From an uncultured Bacteroidales bacterium (GTDB lineage Bacteria > Bacteroidota > Bacteroidia > Bacteroidales > F082), in assembly GCA_900317055.1 (NCBI GenBank), contig ONFF01000006.1, positions 83,345 to 147,344 on the forward strand: a stretch of 64,000 nt of DNA. Reading direction: 5' to 3'. The position numbers were made by a program, and so were the translations under genes. The number at the start of each line of letters is the position of its first letter. Positions within the stretch are counted from its first letter, which is position 1. The notes under the pieces were generated by a model, which did not search any database, was not told where the DNA came from, and saw only the letters and a program-made list of their open reading frames with translations. Below are positions 33,701 to 42,672 of this stretch, one piece after another.

Positions 33701-35490
33701 ATTCGGGCCAATACTGCCTGCAATCGGGCGCCATCGGCGTCAACACCAGCTCAACACTGAGCCTACCTTTCTATGTGGAAAACGAAACCGACGAAATACG
33801 TTTCTCCAAAAAAACCAACTGCCACGCTAGTGACTACCTAAAGTTCTATATTGACGATACAGAAATCCAGCAATGGGGCGGTAGCACGAATTGGCGCGAA
33901 ATAACCTTCCCCGTCACTCAAGGTGAGCACGTGTTCACTTGGGCGTACGAGAAGGACGGTAGCGGCACAGCGGGTAGCGACCATGTCTGGATTGACGACA
34001 TCATCCTCCCTGTGCGCCACCTTACCTTCGACTGCAATGCGGGTGCCAACCAGAATATTTGCCAAGCGGCAGCCCAAATGGATGCTTATGTCATCGGTGG
34101 TGAGAGTCTTCTTTGGACTACCAATGGTGACGGCAGCTTCGACCAAAACAACATCCTCAATCCCATTTATACCCCGGGCGAGCAAGACTTAGCCAACAAG
34201 ACCGTCACATTGACCCTTACTGCCACCAACGAGGCAGGCGAGACACTCAGCGATAATGTGTCCATTAACTTCCACGATGCCGCCAACATCGAAATGGATG
34301 AAGCAGGCGAGATTTGTGAAGACGAAGCCTTCCAACCCATTGCTGTGGTGAACGAGGCAGGCATTGTTATTTGGGTGACTGACGGCGACGGCAGCTTCGA
34401 CCATCCCAACAACCTCGACGCCAACTACATCCCAGGCGAGCAAGACAAAGCCAATGGCCAAGTCACGCTGACTCTGAAAGCCATTTCAGAATATGGGTGC
34501 GGCGATACGGAACACAGTATGGTACTGACCATCTACCCCTTGCAACATACCGAAATCGAGATACCCTCTTGTGGTACCTACACCTGGAACGGCATCGAAT
34601 ACAATGAGGAAGGTGTTTACGAACAAACCCTGCAAAGCATCCACGGCTGCGACTCTACTGTGGTCATGCACCTCACAATGGTTGACGCTTACAATGTTGA
34701 GGTTGAACAAAGCGCCTGCGAAAGCTACATCTGGGCTGGTGAGACCATCACCGAAAGCGGTATTTACGAACGAACCTTCACTTCTCTCCATGACTGCGAC
34801 TCCACAGTGGTGATGCACCTCACCATCAACGAGTCTTCGCCAGAATATGGTTTTTCCGTCGATGCTTGCGAACCCTACGAATGGGACGGCATTGTCTATG
34901 CAGAGAGCGGATTCTATGAGCGGATTTACACCAACATCTATGGTTGTGACTCGATTGTAACCATGGACTTGGCCATCATCCCAGCCCCTGTGATTGAGAC
35001 CATCAACGGTGATACAGAGGTTGATGTGCGGCTCACACCAACGAGTGTCTACTCTACCGCACCCAATGGAGGCACTTTCTGGAGCCTTGATCCAGAGGAA
35101 GCAGGTACTGTTGTTGTCGAAGAGGGCATAGCCACTATCACTTGGAGCGAAACCTTCAAAGGCGATGTTATCCTCCATGTGTGGGCGCTTGGATACTGTG
35201 GTCAAGACGAAAACAGCATGACCGTCAATGTGAAGAACTCCACGGATGTGAACGAATACAGCATTAGCGCCAAAATATACCCCAACCCGACCCATGGCAT
35301 TGTCACCATTGATGCAGAAGGAATGCAACGCTTGACCGTGACAAACACCCTTGGCCAAATTCTTTATGACCGCAAGGTGGAATCCGACAATGCGCAGATT
35401 AATATGACCGAATTCGGCACAGGCACCTACCTCGTCCGAATCTACACTGATAGCGGCACAACTGTTAAACGCATAAATGTGATACAATAA
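30724..35490 (+). CDS. Large gingipain-family (C25) protease with repeats and T9SS sorting domain
   Basis: A 1588-residue paralogue of the preceding gene. Signal peptide (LLVTILLLSSITTQA|Q), propeptide-like GEPNLPAFSRFVAVPNGATA, and C25 domain from about residue 240 (GCEYLIVIPNNESFRP). The dyad is His496 (LQHRDHGYY) and Cys529 (TINCQTGTF), again 33 apart. CARDB-like modules (GRLDPGEAAEIAFTYTN), a carbohydrate-binding-like domain, two Ig-like GDGSF repeats, and three 45-residue WNG...GCDS repeats at about 34555-34975 follow before the sorting domain IYPNPTHGIVTID. It is 427 residues longer than its neighbour mainly through these C-terminal modules, suggesting duplication followed by module gain. 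Confidence 0.88.
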   Translation: MKFRLTTLLVTILLLSSITTQAQKREFTFNNTAQSEGLTVEQNTRSSLKMRHTLKQLQILNITDNGYTGDIVQGGSDIVLPANPGEPNLPAFSRFVAVPNGATARVEMGYRSMTIVQNVDLLPAAPIKFDTDDSPNTYEKDLSIYNTDTFFPAQPVTISEPFSMRGVQTVAVTVTPYQYNPVTKELRVYDDLQFDIRFDGGNGEFGDTRLRSPYWDPILMQNLVNYNQLPVVDYEARMQQWLTSRPEGCEYLIVIPNNESFRPYADQLAEYRIKQGILTEVKSLNDMGCTNTNQMKSYFHNAYNSWDIPPVAVLLLADHNSNMSAGIPAEYTFHSQNYGNCITDNGYADVTGDNLPEMAFSRLVAANANEAQMMVSKQIEYEFTNPNMNASTYDEPITALGWQTERWFQICSEVVGGYWRNQGKHPVRINAIYEGYPGNVWSSNQNTYMVVNYFGPNGLGYLPASPSELGGWTGGVASQVVQAVNNGCMLLQHRDHGYYQGWGEPDFDNNNVAQMNNVGKMTFVNTINCQTGTFDHNPQCLIEAFMRRTSDGQNAGAVGCIGPTQTSYSFVNDAYAWGMYDQFDPQFMPTYGPYADYEGNWRPAFGNVAGKYFLAQSNWPYNTQSKAITYKMFTAHCDAFLTLYTQVPTAMAVNYPSQITPATTSININAPQGAVIALTNGNNILAVATATGNTQSITFQAQPSNAEITIVATKQDKLRYVGTIHVNSEPVLTLTEVIPHDASGNQQLENGEQSSFDMVIKNAGDVAASSATATLTSRTLLYITINQNTATIPALDPGQTTDLNEVFDITISDAVPHGTELQFTLTMVSGSHTWTSDFAFDAYAPDLKLSNTMTINDGTDNKGNVNGRLDPGEAAEIAFTYTNDGGIPANNVTATLTSAKQQYIFIDNATITTATVDAGETVEVTYHVRVAATMPRGEDAQFTMHVTYGSYTKECSYSHRVGLEAANFENGLDGLEWQNDPEHPWVISSTDPYSGQYCLQSGAIGVNTSSTLSLPFYVENETDEIRFSKKTNCHASDYLKFYIDDTEIQQWGGSTNWREITFPVTQGEHVFTWAYEKDGSGTAGSDHVWIDDIILPVRHLTFDCNAGANQNICQAAAQMDAYVIGGESLLWTTNGDGSFDQNNILNPIYTPGEQDLANKTVTLTLTATNEAGETLSDNVSINFHDAANIEMDEAGEICEDEAFQPIAVVNEAGIVIWVTDGDGSFDHPNNLDANYIPGEQDKANGQVTLTLKAISEYGCGDTEHSMVLTIYPLQHTEIEIPSCGTYTWNGIEYNEEGVYEQTLQSIHGCDSTVVMHLTMVDAYNVEVEQSACESYIWAGETITESGIYERTFTSLHDCDSTVVMHLTINESSPEYGFSVDACEPYEWDGIVYAESGFYERIYTNIYGCDSIVTMDLAIIPAPVIETINGDTEVDVRLTPTSVYSTAPNGGTFWSLDPEEAGTVVVEEGIATITWSETFKGDVILHVWALGYCGQDENSMTVNVKNSTDVNEYSISAKIYPNPTHGIVTIDAEGMQRLTVTNTLGQILYDRKVESDNAQINMTEFGTGTYLVRIYTDSGTTVKRINVIQ

Positions 35491-35529
35491 ACAACAAGTA
35501 TGAATAATCCAATAAAACAACTCAATCCT

Positions 35530-38500
35530 ATGAAAAGATTTGCAAAAATCTTACTTCTCGCCATCATGCTGCTTGCCATGCCAATGAAGCAGTGGGGCCA
35601 ACAACCTTACAGACAATATGCCGACGATGGTATCTTGCTGAACTTCCACGAAATTGACAATGTCTATTTTAGAGCTTTCTTGCTTTATGATATTAGCATG
35701 GACGACCGATTCGTTTTAGTTCCTGAAGAAACGTACGGACAATTCTATCTCACTGCTACGGATGACAACATCCGCATTATGGAGGAATTCGAAAGATTCT
35801 ATGCGGATGCCGAAACCGACTTCTCTTTGTTAAGCAAGATTGAAATCACGAACCAGATGAGTGTGTGGAAAAGCTCCGTTGAAGCTTCCGACTACCTCTC
35901 GATTATGATGGATGTAAATACAGCCACTCTGAGATCTGATAATGACCAGTGCTTGAACTCCATGCCTTTTTGCACTTCAGAAGTGATAGAGTTTGAAGCC
36001 GCTTACCAAGGTGGTGCCACTGGAGAGTCTGGTCCTGAATACGGTTGCCTCTCCAGTCAGCCTTATCCTTCGTGGTATCACATGAGAATACAGACTGCCG
36101 GTCAGTTTATCATCCACATGGAAGCCCACGATGCTTCTGGAACAGGCCATGACATTGACTACTGCATTTGGGGTCCGTTCACCGATCCTTATGAGCCTTG
36201 CGTTAACGGCCTGACTTGCGGCAAGATGATCGATTGTAGCTACTCAACCTCAAGCGTTGAAAATGCGTACCTCGGTTATCCTATTTCGCAACATAACCAC
36301 ACAAATCTCGCTGATGGCAGTTGCGTTACTGCTAACAATAACCCGCCTCATATACCACAAGTTGGTGAGTACTATATCCTGATGATTACGAACTTCTCGC
36401 AATATCAACAAACCATCTCTTTCACTAAAACGCCCAACTCAGGTCCTGGTGAAACTGACTGCGGTATCCTTCCCGGTGTTGTGGAGAATGACGGACCTTA
36501 TTGTGTAGGCGAAACCATCCATCTGACAGTCAGTTCACAGAATGGTGCGACATACTCATGGACTGGTCCCGGTGGCTGGACCTCAAACCAACAAAATCCC
36601 ACCCGTCCCAACTGCACCATGGCCATGGCGGGCACTTATTCCTGCACAACCACAGTCGGTACTCAAACCACTACTGGTACCACCACTGTAGTCATTTACC
36701 CCCAGCCCACCGCCAACTTCACCTTCACTACCGTATGTGCAGGCGAAGCCACGCAATTCACCAGCACCTCCACCACCAACCCTTCGGGACAGCAAATATC
36801 TAGTTATCAATGGAACTTTGGCGACGGACAAACCTCGAATCAGCAAAACCCATCACACCAATATGCCGCTGCTGGTACATACACCGTGACCCTTAACGTG
36901 AGCACAGGCGGCCACTGCACCAGCACAAAAACCCAAACCGTCACCGTTTATGCCCAACCTGCTGCCAATGCTGGTCCCGACCAAACCATCGCATACGGAG
37001 GCACTGCACAACTGAGCGGCTCGGGCGGTTCTGGTACATTCAACTTCCACTGGGAACCCGCCAATATGGTGACCAACGCCAACACACAAAACACCCAAAC
37101 GGTGCCTTTGACCCAAGACCAAACTTACACCCTCACCGTCACAAATCCCCAAGGCGGATGCTCAAGCACCGATGAAGTAACCATTCACATCAACGGTAGT
37201 GCCATGACCGTAAACGCCTCTGCTGACCCGTCAAGCATCTGCCAAGGTGGCAGCACGCAACTGGTGGCCAATGCTGGTGGTGGCACAGGTAACTTCACTT
37301 ATTCTTGGACACCCACCACAGGTCTAAGCAATCCCAATATTTACAATCCAATTGCCTCACCCTCACAAACCACTACCTACACCTGTCATGTCAGCGACGG
37401 ACAAACTTCACAAGATGTCACTGTGACCGTGACCGTAAATGATATCATTGTCGAAGACGAATACATGACCATCTGCCCAAGCGATGTCTACCATTGGCAC
37501 AACACTCCATACAGTGAAGTCGGAACTTACCAGTTTGACACTGTCACCGATCAAGGTTGCCTCAAAACCTTATACTTGCACCTCGACCATTATCCCACCT
37601 ATGACGAAACTATAATTGAAGAAGCCATCTGTTTCGGTGAAAGCTACTCGTTCTATGGCACCACTTACACCTCTCCTGGCCTTTATCAAATACCTTATAC
37701 CGACCACACCATTCATGGCTGCGACAGTATAGTCAGGTTGAACCTCACCATTTATCCCAACAATGGTGTCACAGACCATCCTGTGACCGTGTGCGAAAGC
37801 CAATTGCCATTCTACTACGAAGAAGATCCAAACCAAATCCCGCTCTATGCCGGCGACCACCTGTTCCATCTACAAGACATCCATGGCTGCGATAGTATCG
37901 TTGTCGTTCAACTGTCCGTCAGTAATTACTACATTCCACCAACTCAGACGGAATATGTTTGTTACGATGACGAACCTTCCTTCTATTGGGAGGTCAACGG
38001 TCAAACCTACCATACGAGCGGTTCGTATGTAGACACCATTCCTTATTCCAATTGCGAAGGTATCTTCAGCCTCGATCTGCATTTCCAACAGACACCCGAA
38101 CGGATTATATATGACACTGTCGTATGTGACGGCTACACATGGCCAGTAACAGGTATTAACTACAGTCAATCCGATACTATTTATCACAGTGTTTCCATGT
38201 TCCCCTATCCCTGCAGTCAAGAGTATCAGTTGAACCTCACCGTCAACCATAAAAGTGTCAACAACTCCGATACTTTTGATGGCATCCAAGACCACATTTG
38301 CGATGTCTTCACCTACTATAACCCGTATCTCGGTGACACACTTCGTTATACAGAGAATATCAACACCACACTTAACGGCCAAACTTCCGAAGGATGCGAC
38401 TACAGAGTACATCTGCAAATCAATAACATGCAATACACGCCCCACCCTGTAATCGATTGCTCCGACCTCAATGTCCCTAATCCGCATTGGCCCATCACTG

Positions 38501-39045
38501 CGACGGAATTCAATGTGAACCGTTACACCTACCAAGTGAAAGACGAAGTATCCGATATCTCCAGATGGATTTTAAGCGAATGCAAATGGGATATCTCCAA
38601 GGCCAGTTGGCGCATCGTCCCCAATCCCTCAGGAAACAATCCTCTCGAGTGCATGGTCTATGCCATGGACTGGGTGCCCGATTCCATCTGCCTCAGCTTT
38701 AAAGCCGTCAACTCCTGCTCGGGCAATGAAGGCGTGATTGCGGAATATTGGCTCCATCCTTCTTTCTATGGCGTGGAAGAGCAAGAAGCCTACCCAGCCT
38801 CTGTCAGTGTCATTCCCAATCCCAACAATGGACAGATGCGATTGCAATTCGACAATATACAAGGTGACTTGAATATAAAGGTGTACAGCTTGACAGGCAC
38901 CCTTGTCGATGCGTTCGAACTGAAGTCCATCGAAGTCGGCCAAAGCCATGAGTATTCGATGAAGCGACTGATGAACGGCATCTATTTCTTCACCATCAGC
39001 GATGGGAAGCGAAGCGTCACCAAGAAAGTCGTTGTCATCCATTAA
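35530..39045 (+). CDS. T9SS-exported modular surface protein with PKD domain (module A + module B)
   Basis: A 1171-residue protein of unknown function. The signal peptide is KRFAKILLLAIMLLAMPMKQ WGQ. Residues 25-310 form a module (called A here) starting PYRQYADDGILLNFHEIDN and ending TKTPNSGPGETDCGILP, also found in the genes at 39101 and 61480. Then come an Ig-like domain, a PKD domain (SYQWNFGDGQTSNQQNPSHQ), a second Ig-like domain, degenerate GCDSIV repeats, a module B (PITATEFNVNRYTYQV, about 38485-38800) and the sorting domain SVIPNPNNGQ. No enzyme motif is visible; adhesion or scaffolding is likely. ATG 35530 is taken over 35500 because it gives the shorter, canonical signal peptide. 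Confidence 0.82.
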   Translation: MKRFAKILLLAIMLLAMPMKQWGQQPYRQYADDGILLNFHEIDNVYFRAFLLYDISMDDRFVLVPEETYGQFYLTATDDNIRIMEEFERFYADAETDFSLLSKIEITNQMSVWKSSVEASDYLSIMMDVNTATLRSDNDQCLNSMPFCTSEVIEFEAAYQGGATGESGPEYGCLSSQPYPSWYHMRIQTAGQFIIHMEAHDASGTGHDIDYCIWGPFTDPYEPCVNGLTCGKMIDCSYSTSSVENAYLGYPISQHNHTNLADGSCVTANNNPPHIPQVGEYYILMITNFSQYQQTISFTKTPNSGPGETDCGILPGVVENDGPYCVGETIHLTVSSQNGATYSWTGPGGWTSNQQNPTRPNCTMAMAGTYSCTTTVGTQTTTGTTTVVIYPQPTANFTFTTVCAGEATQFTSTSTTNPSGQQISSYQWNFGDGQTSNQQNPSHQYAAAGTYTVTLNVSTGGHCTSTKTQTVTVYAQPAANAGPDQTIAYGGTAQLSGSGGSGTFNFHWEPANMVTNANTQNTQTVPLTQDQTYTLTVTNPQGGCSSTDEVTIHINGSAMTVNASADPSSICQGGSTQLVANAGGGTGNFTYSWTPTTGLSNPNIYNPIASPSQTTTYTCHVSDGQTSQDVTVTVTVNDIIVEDEYMTICPSDVYHWHNTPYSEVGTYQFDTVTDQGCLKTLYLHLDHYPTYDETIIEEAICFGESYSFYGTTYTSPGLYQIPYTDHTIHGCDSIVRLNLTIYPNNGVTDHPVTVCESQLPFYYEEDPNQIPLYAGDHLFHLQDIHGCDSIVVVQLSVSNYYIPPTQTEYVCYDDEPSFYWEVNGQTYHTSGSYVDTIPYSNCEGIFSLDLHFQQTPERIIYDTVVCDGYTWPVTGINYSQSDTIYHSVSMFPYPCSQEYQLNLTVNHKSVNNSDTFDGIQDHICDVFTYYNPYLGDTLRYTENINTTLNGQTSEGCDYRVHLQINNMQYTPHPVIDCSDLNVPNPHWPITATEFNVNRYTYQVKDEVSDISRWILSECKWDISKASWRIVPNPSGNNPLECMVYAMDWVPDSICLSFKAVNSCSGNEGVIAEYWLHPSFYGVEEQEAYPASVSVIPNPNNGQMRLQFDNIQGDLNIKVYSLTGTLVDAFELKSIEVGQSHEYSMKRLMNGIYFFTISDGKRSVTKKVVVIH

Positions 39046-39100
39046 AACAACCCATACAATAATACCCTTCGCTTAGAGTTATATATTAGACTTAACCGAG

Positions 39101-41791
39101 ATGAACAGATTTATAAAAGTTGCAATTGCCGTCCTGCTGCTGACGGTCATGCCCTTGAAACAATGGGCACAAACGCCCTATAGACAATATGCCGACGAAG
39201 GCATCTTGTTGAACTTTTTTGAGATTGACAACCATGATTTCAGGTTATTCTTGTTGTACAACCTCGACCAAGACGACCGCTTCATCGTCACCCCTGACGA
39301 GCAATTCGGTTTGTTCACCCTCACTCCCAGCAGCGATGGACAAGAAGAAGATTTTCTTGGAACATTTGAATCTTTCTACGGTGATGCCTATGCCAACTTC
39401 AGGGTCATCGACAAGGTTTTTCTGCAGGATCTTGTCACCCAGTGGAAATCGGCCGTTCCACCCACACATTTCGCCTCCATCACCATGGATCTTGCCTTGG
39501 GTAGAGCCGTCACCGTCAACAACCATTGTGTGGATTCCGACCCATTCTGTACCTCCGACTTAATCCAATTTCAGGCTGCCACCACCTCTCAAACCGCTGA
39601 TGATCTTGAAGGTGCCTATTTCGATGATGGCTGCATCGGCAATTCCTACAACCCATCCTGGTACCACATGAGAATCAACACACCAGGGCAATTCATCATC
39701 CACATGGAAGGCCGTGACCCTGACAATGGTACCGAAAGAGACATTGACTTCTGCATGTGGGGACCTTTCGACGACCCAACGGCACCTTGCGTGGCTCAAT
39801 TGACCACAAGCAAAATCATTGACTGCAATTATTCCGGTCACTATTCAGAAGATATCTATTTGGGTTATCCTGCAAATGAGCACTATCACCAAGCCGATCA
39901 TGGAACTGTTAATTATCACATGCCGGAAACTGGAGAGTATTATATCGCCATGATTTGCAACTACTCGCGCCAGCCTTGCGTCATCACATTCACCAAGGCT
40001 GAAAACTCCGGTCCTGGTACCACCGACTGTGGCATCCTTCCTGGTATCGCCACCAACGATGGCCCCTATTGCGTTGGTGAGACTATCCAACTGAGGGTCA
40101 CCACACAAGCTGGTGCCACTTATCGTTGGACAGGCCCCAATGGATTTAACTCCGCCGAGCAGAATCCCACTATTCCCAACTGCACCTTTGAGATGGGAGG
40201 CACATACACTTGCGTCACCGCCGTTGACGGACAAACCACCTCTGGCAGTACCGATGTTGTCGTTTTTGCCGAACCCATTGCCGACTTTAACTTCAACAAT
40301 GTTTGTGAAGGCAATGTCACCCAATTGACCAGCACCGCAACAACAGAACCTGCCGGCCATGAAATCGCGAGCTACCATTGGGACTTCGGCGACGGCGAGA
40401 CCTCCGACGAGCAAAATGTGGAACACACCTACGCGACAGCAGGTGAATATGAAGTGACCCATAGCATTCTGGTTGGTCGCAGATGCACTGACGAAATCAC
40501 CAAAACCGTGACCGTCTATGCCCAACCGATTGCCGATGCTGGAGAAGACCAAAGTCTGCCCTATCCTGGCCTTTCAGCACAATTGAGCGGCTCAGGCGGC
40601 GGTAGCGGCTTCACCTACCACTGGGAACCTTCCAATATGGTGGTGAATCCAAACAGCCAAAACACCCAAACCGTGACTTTATTTGAAACTCAAGGATATA
40701 TACTGACTGTCACCAACCCTCAGGGCGGTTGCACCAGTACCGATACGGTTTTCGTATACATCGGCACAGCTCCCTTAAATGTTGATGCCACTGCCACTCC
40801 CAATGCCCTTTGTAAAGATGAAAGCACACAGTTGCATGTCAACGCTAATGGCGGCTCTGGCGATTTCACTTATTCATGGTCTCCTACCGACTACCTTAAT
40901 GCCAGCAACATCAGCGACCCTGTTGCCACCCCACCCCACACCATTACCTACACCTGCACTGTAACCGACAACATAACCACTGAAGTAAAACAAAAAACCG
41001 TTACAGTCATAGTCAACATGCCCATGTATTTAAGTGACTCCACTATTAGGGAACAATGCGATACTGTTCGAATTACATGGAGGGATGGACAAAACAACGA
41101 ACAATATGCCGAATTCCATGAAAACGGTTTTGTCAAGTTCGAAGGCCTTACCGAAGCAGGATGCCATCTCGAACAGACCTATTTCATTGAGGACATGCAA
41201 TACACACCTCAACCTTACATCGAAAGCGAGAACCCGAACCCCCACTATCCTATCACAGCTACCGAGTTCAATGTGAACCGCTATACCTACACCGTGAATG
41301 ACGACATTTCCAATATTGCTGATTGGTATCTCAGCAAATGCAAATGGGATATTTCCAAAGACAGTTGGCGCATTGAGCCTAATCCCAATGGGGACAATCC
41401 CCTCCTGTGCGAAGTCTATGCCATGGACTGGACTGAAGATATTGTTTGGCTAAGCTTCACTGCAGTGAATGAATGCGATAGCGTGACTGTAATGTACGAC
41501 CTCCATCCTTCATACTACGGTGTGGAAGAAAACGAAGCTTATCCGGCTATGGTCAGCATCATCCCCAACCCAAACAACGGCCACATGCAAATGAAATTTG
41601 AGAATCTGGATGGCCACCTGACCATAAAACTATACAATTCTACGGGTATCTTAGTGGACAACTTTGAGCTTTATTCCTCCGTTGGAGAAACTTACGAGTA
41701 TGCTGCAAAGCATCTCAACAATGGCATATACTTTTTCCAAATCACTGATGGCAAAAGAGTTGTCAACAAAAAAGTCGTTATCATTAACTAA
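39101..41791 (+). CDS. T9SS-exported modular surface protein, paralogue of the preceding gene
   Basis: An 896-residue protein with the same plan as its neighbour, minus the long repeat section. Signal peptide (VAIAVLLLTVMPLKQWA|Q), module A starting TPYRQYADEGILLNFFEI, an Ig-like domain, a PKD domain (SYHWDFGDGETSDEQNVEHT), a second Ig-like domain, module B (PITATEFNVNRYTYTV, about 41235-41560) and the sorting domain SIIPNPNNGH. Conserved cysteine pairs in module A (PFCTSDLIQF, DIDFCMWGPFDDP, IDCNYS) suggest disulfides. Tandem duplication is clear; function unknown. Confidence 0.82.
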   Translation: MNRFIKVAIAVLLLTVMPLKQWAQTPYRQYADEGILLNFFEIDNHDFRLFLLYNLDQDDRFIVTPDEQFGLFTLTPSSDGQEEDFLGTFESFYGDAYANFRVIDKVFLQDLVTQWKSAVPPTHFASITMDLALGRAVTVNNHCVDSDPFCTSDLIQFQAATTSQTADDLEGAYFDDGCIGNSYNPSWYHMRINTPGQFIIHMEGRDPDNGTERDIDFCMWGPFDDPTAPCVAQLTTSKIIDCNYSGHYSEDIYLGYPANEHYHQADHGTVNYHMPETGEYYIAMICNYSRQPCVITFTKAENSGPGTTDCGILPGIATNDGPYCVGETIQLRVTTQAGATYRWTGPNGFNSAEQNPTIPNCTFEMGGTYTCVTAVDGQTTSGSTDVVVFAEPIADFNFNNVCEGNVTQLTSTATTEPAGHEIASYHWDFGDGETSDEQNVEHTYATAGEYEVTHSILVGRRCTDEITKTVTVYAQPIADAGEDQSLPYPGLSAQLSGSGGGSGFTYHWEPSNMVVNPNSQNTQTVTLFETQGYILTVTNPQGGCTSTDTVFVYIGTAPLNVDATATPNALCKDESTQLHVNANGGSGDFTYSWSPTDYLNASNISDPVATPPHTITYTCTVTDNITTEVKQKTVTVIVNMPMYLSDSTIREQCDTVRITWRDGQNNEQYAEFHENGFVKFEGLTEAGCHLEQTYFIEDMQYTPQPYIESENPNPHYPITATEFNVNRYTYTVNDDISNIADWYLSKCKWDISKDSWRIEPNPNGDNPLLCEVYAMDWTEDIVWLSFTAVNECDSVTVMYDLHPSYYGVEENEAYPAMVSIIPNPNNGHMQMKFENLDGHLTIKLYNSTGILVDNFELYSSVGETYEYAAKHLNNGIYFFQITDGKRVVNKKVVIIN

Positions 41792-41796
41792 TCTTT

Positions 41797-42666
41797 ATGA
41801 AAACACACATGCATCGTTTAAGAAAAAAAGCATTGGCATTTACTGCGATAGCAGCCTGTTCGCTGTTTTGTACAATTTCATGTCAAAAATACGAAAAGCC
41901 AACCGCGCAGGAGCTCGAAGATGCGGATTTGGTTGACTATGCCCTGCAAGTCATCCCTGACATCTATTGGCATGCAGAGCATGCCACAGACCATCATGAC
42001 CAGCAGCATGCTGCCACAAAACTATTGCATATCATGGATACGATTCGTTTTGAAACCACCATGAACGGTCAAAATACCACTATTTATAAAAGTGCCCTCC
42101 ATTTCGGAGACAATCCACCCGATTTGTTCAAAGTGGAAAACGATAAGAATATAGGTTTTGCTGGAAATCCTATCGTTAGATTATTATACCTTCCCTCTGA
42201 TTCAAATTATGAATGGACAATGACCACAGGGCAGCCCATGCCTTACACAGAGTATCTCCGAATTACAGACCAACACCGAGGAGTTGCAAAACTGGATTAT
42301 AAACGAGTGTATATGGATGTTACTTATGGGGATCTTCATCAATATTACATTGAGTATGCCAATGTAGATGAAGTTTTCATTATGGGCGAAAAACCCTACT
42401 TCACGATTTATTTCACCCAGAATCGAATCAAGGAAAACTCTGCAGACCCAAATAGCGAATCCGATTACAAGTCAAAGGAATATGTCGTCATAAGCGGAGA
42501 GTTGACAAGTACTGGCATTAAGGATTATTATTTTGGCATGATGATTTTAGACTTTGATCGACCTGGCTATTATGGGAATGGCTATAACATTGACGACATT
42601 GACCTTATTCATATAGACTATTTACCTTTCACCTATTGGGATCCCAGTGAACATTACAACAATTAA
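41797..42666 (+). CDS. Lipoprotein of unknown function
   Basis: A 289-residue protein: a basic N-terminus, hydrophobic helix AFTAIAACSLFCTISC and a lipobox (TIS|C, residue 29), then a mature part rich in Tyr, Asp and His without recognisable catalytic motif. It begins 5 nt after the adhesin-like gene and 6 nt before the beta-barrel gene, so the three are probably one transcript. Acting together with the beta-barrel at the outer membrane is a reasonable inference. No family recognised. Confidence 0.75.
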   Translation: MKTHMHRLRKKALAFTAIAACSLFCTISCQKYEKPTAQELEDADLVDYALQVIPDIYWHAEHATDHHDQQHAATKLLHIMDTIRFETTMNGQNTTIYKSALHFGDNPPDLFKVENDKNIGFAGNPIVRLLYLPSDSNYEWTMTTGQPMPYTEYLRITDQHRGVAKLDYKRVYMDVTYGDLHQYYIEYANVDEVFIMGEKPYFTIYFTQNRIKENSADPNSESDYKSKEYVVISGELTSTGIKDYYFGMMILDFDRPGYYGNGYNIDDIDLIHIDYLPFTYWDPSEHYNN

Positions 42667-42672
42667 TTCAAG

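Noticed and set aside
34486-35520. 344-codon minus-strand open frame
   Set aside because: Antisense to the C-terminal repeats of the second C25 gene; its length reflects codon bias of the sense strand.
35500-35529. ATG at 35500 as start of the modular surface protein
   Set aside because: It adds ten polar residues before an otherwise canonical signal peptide; possible but less likely than 35530.
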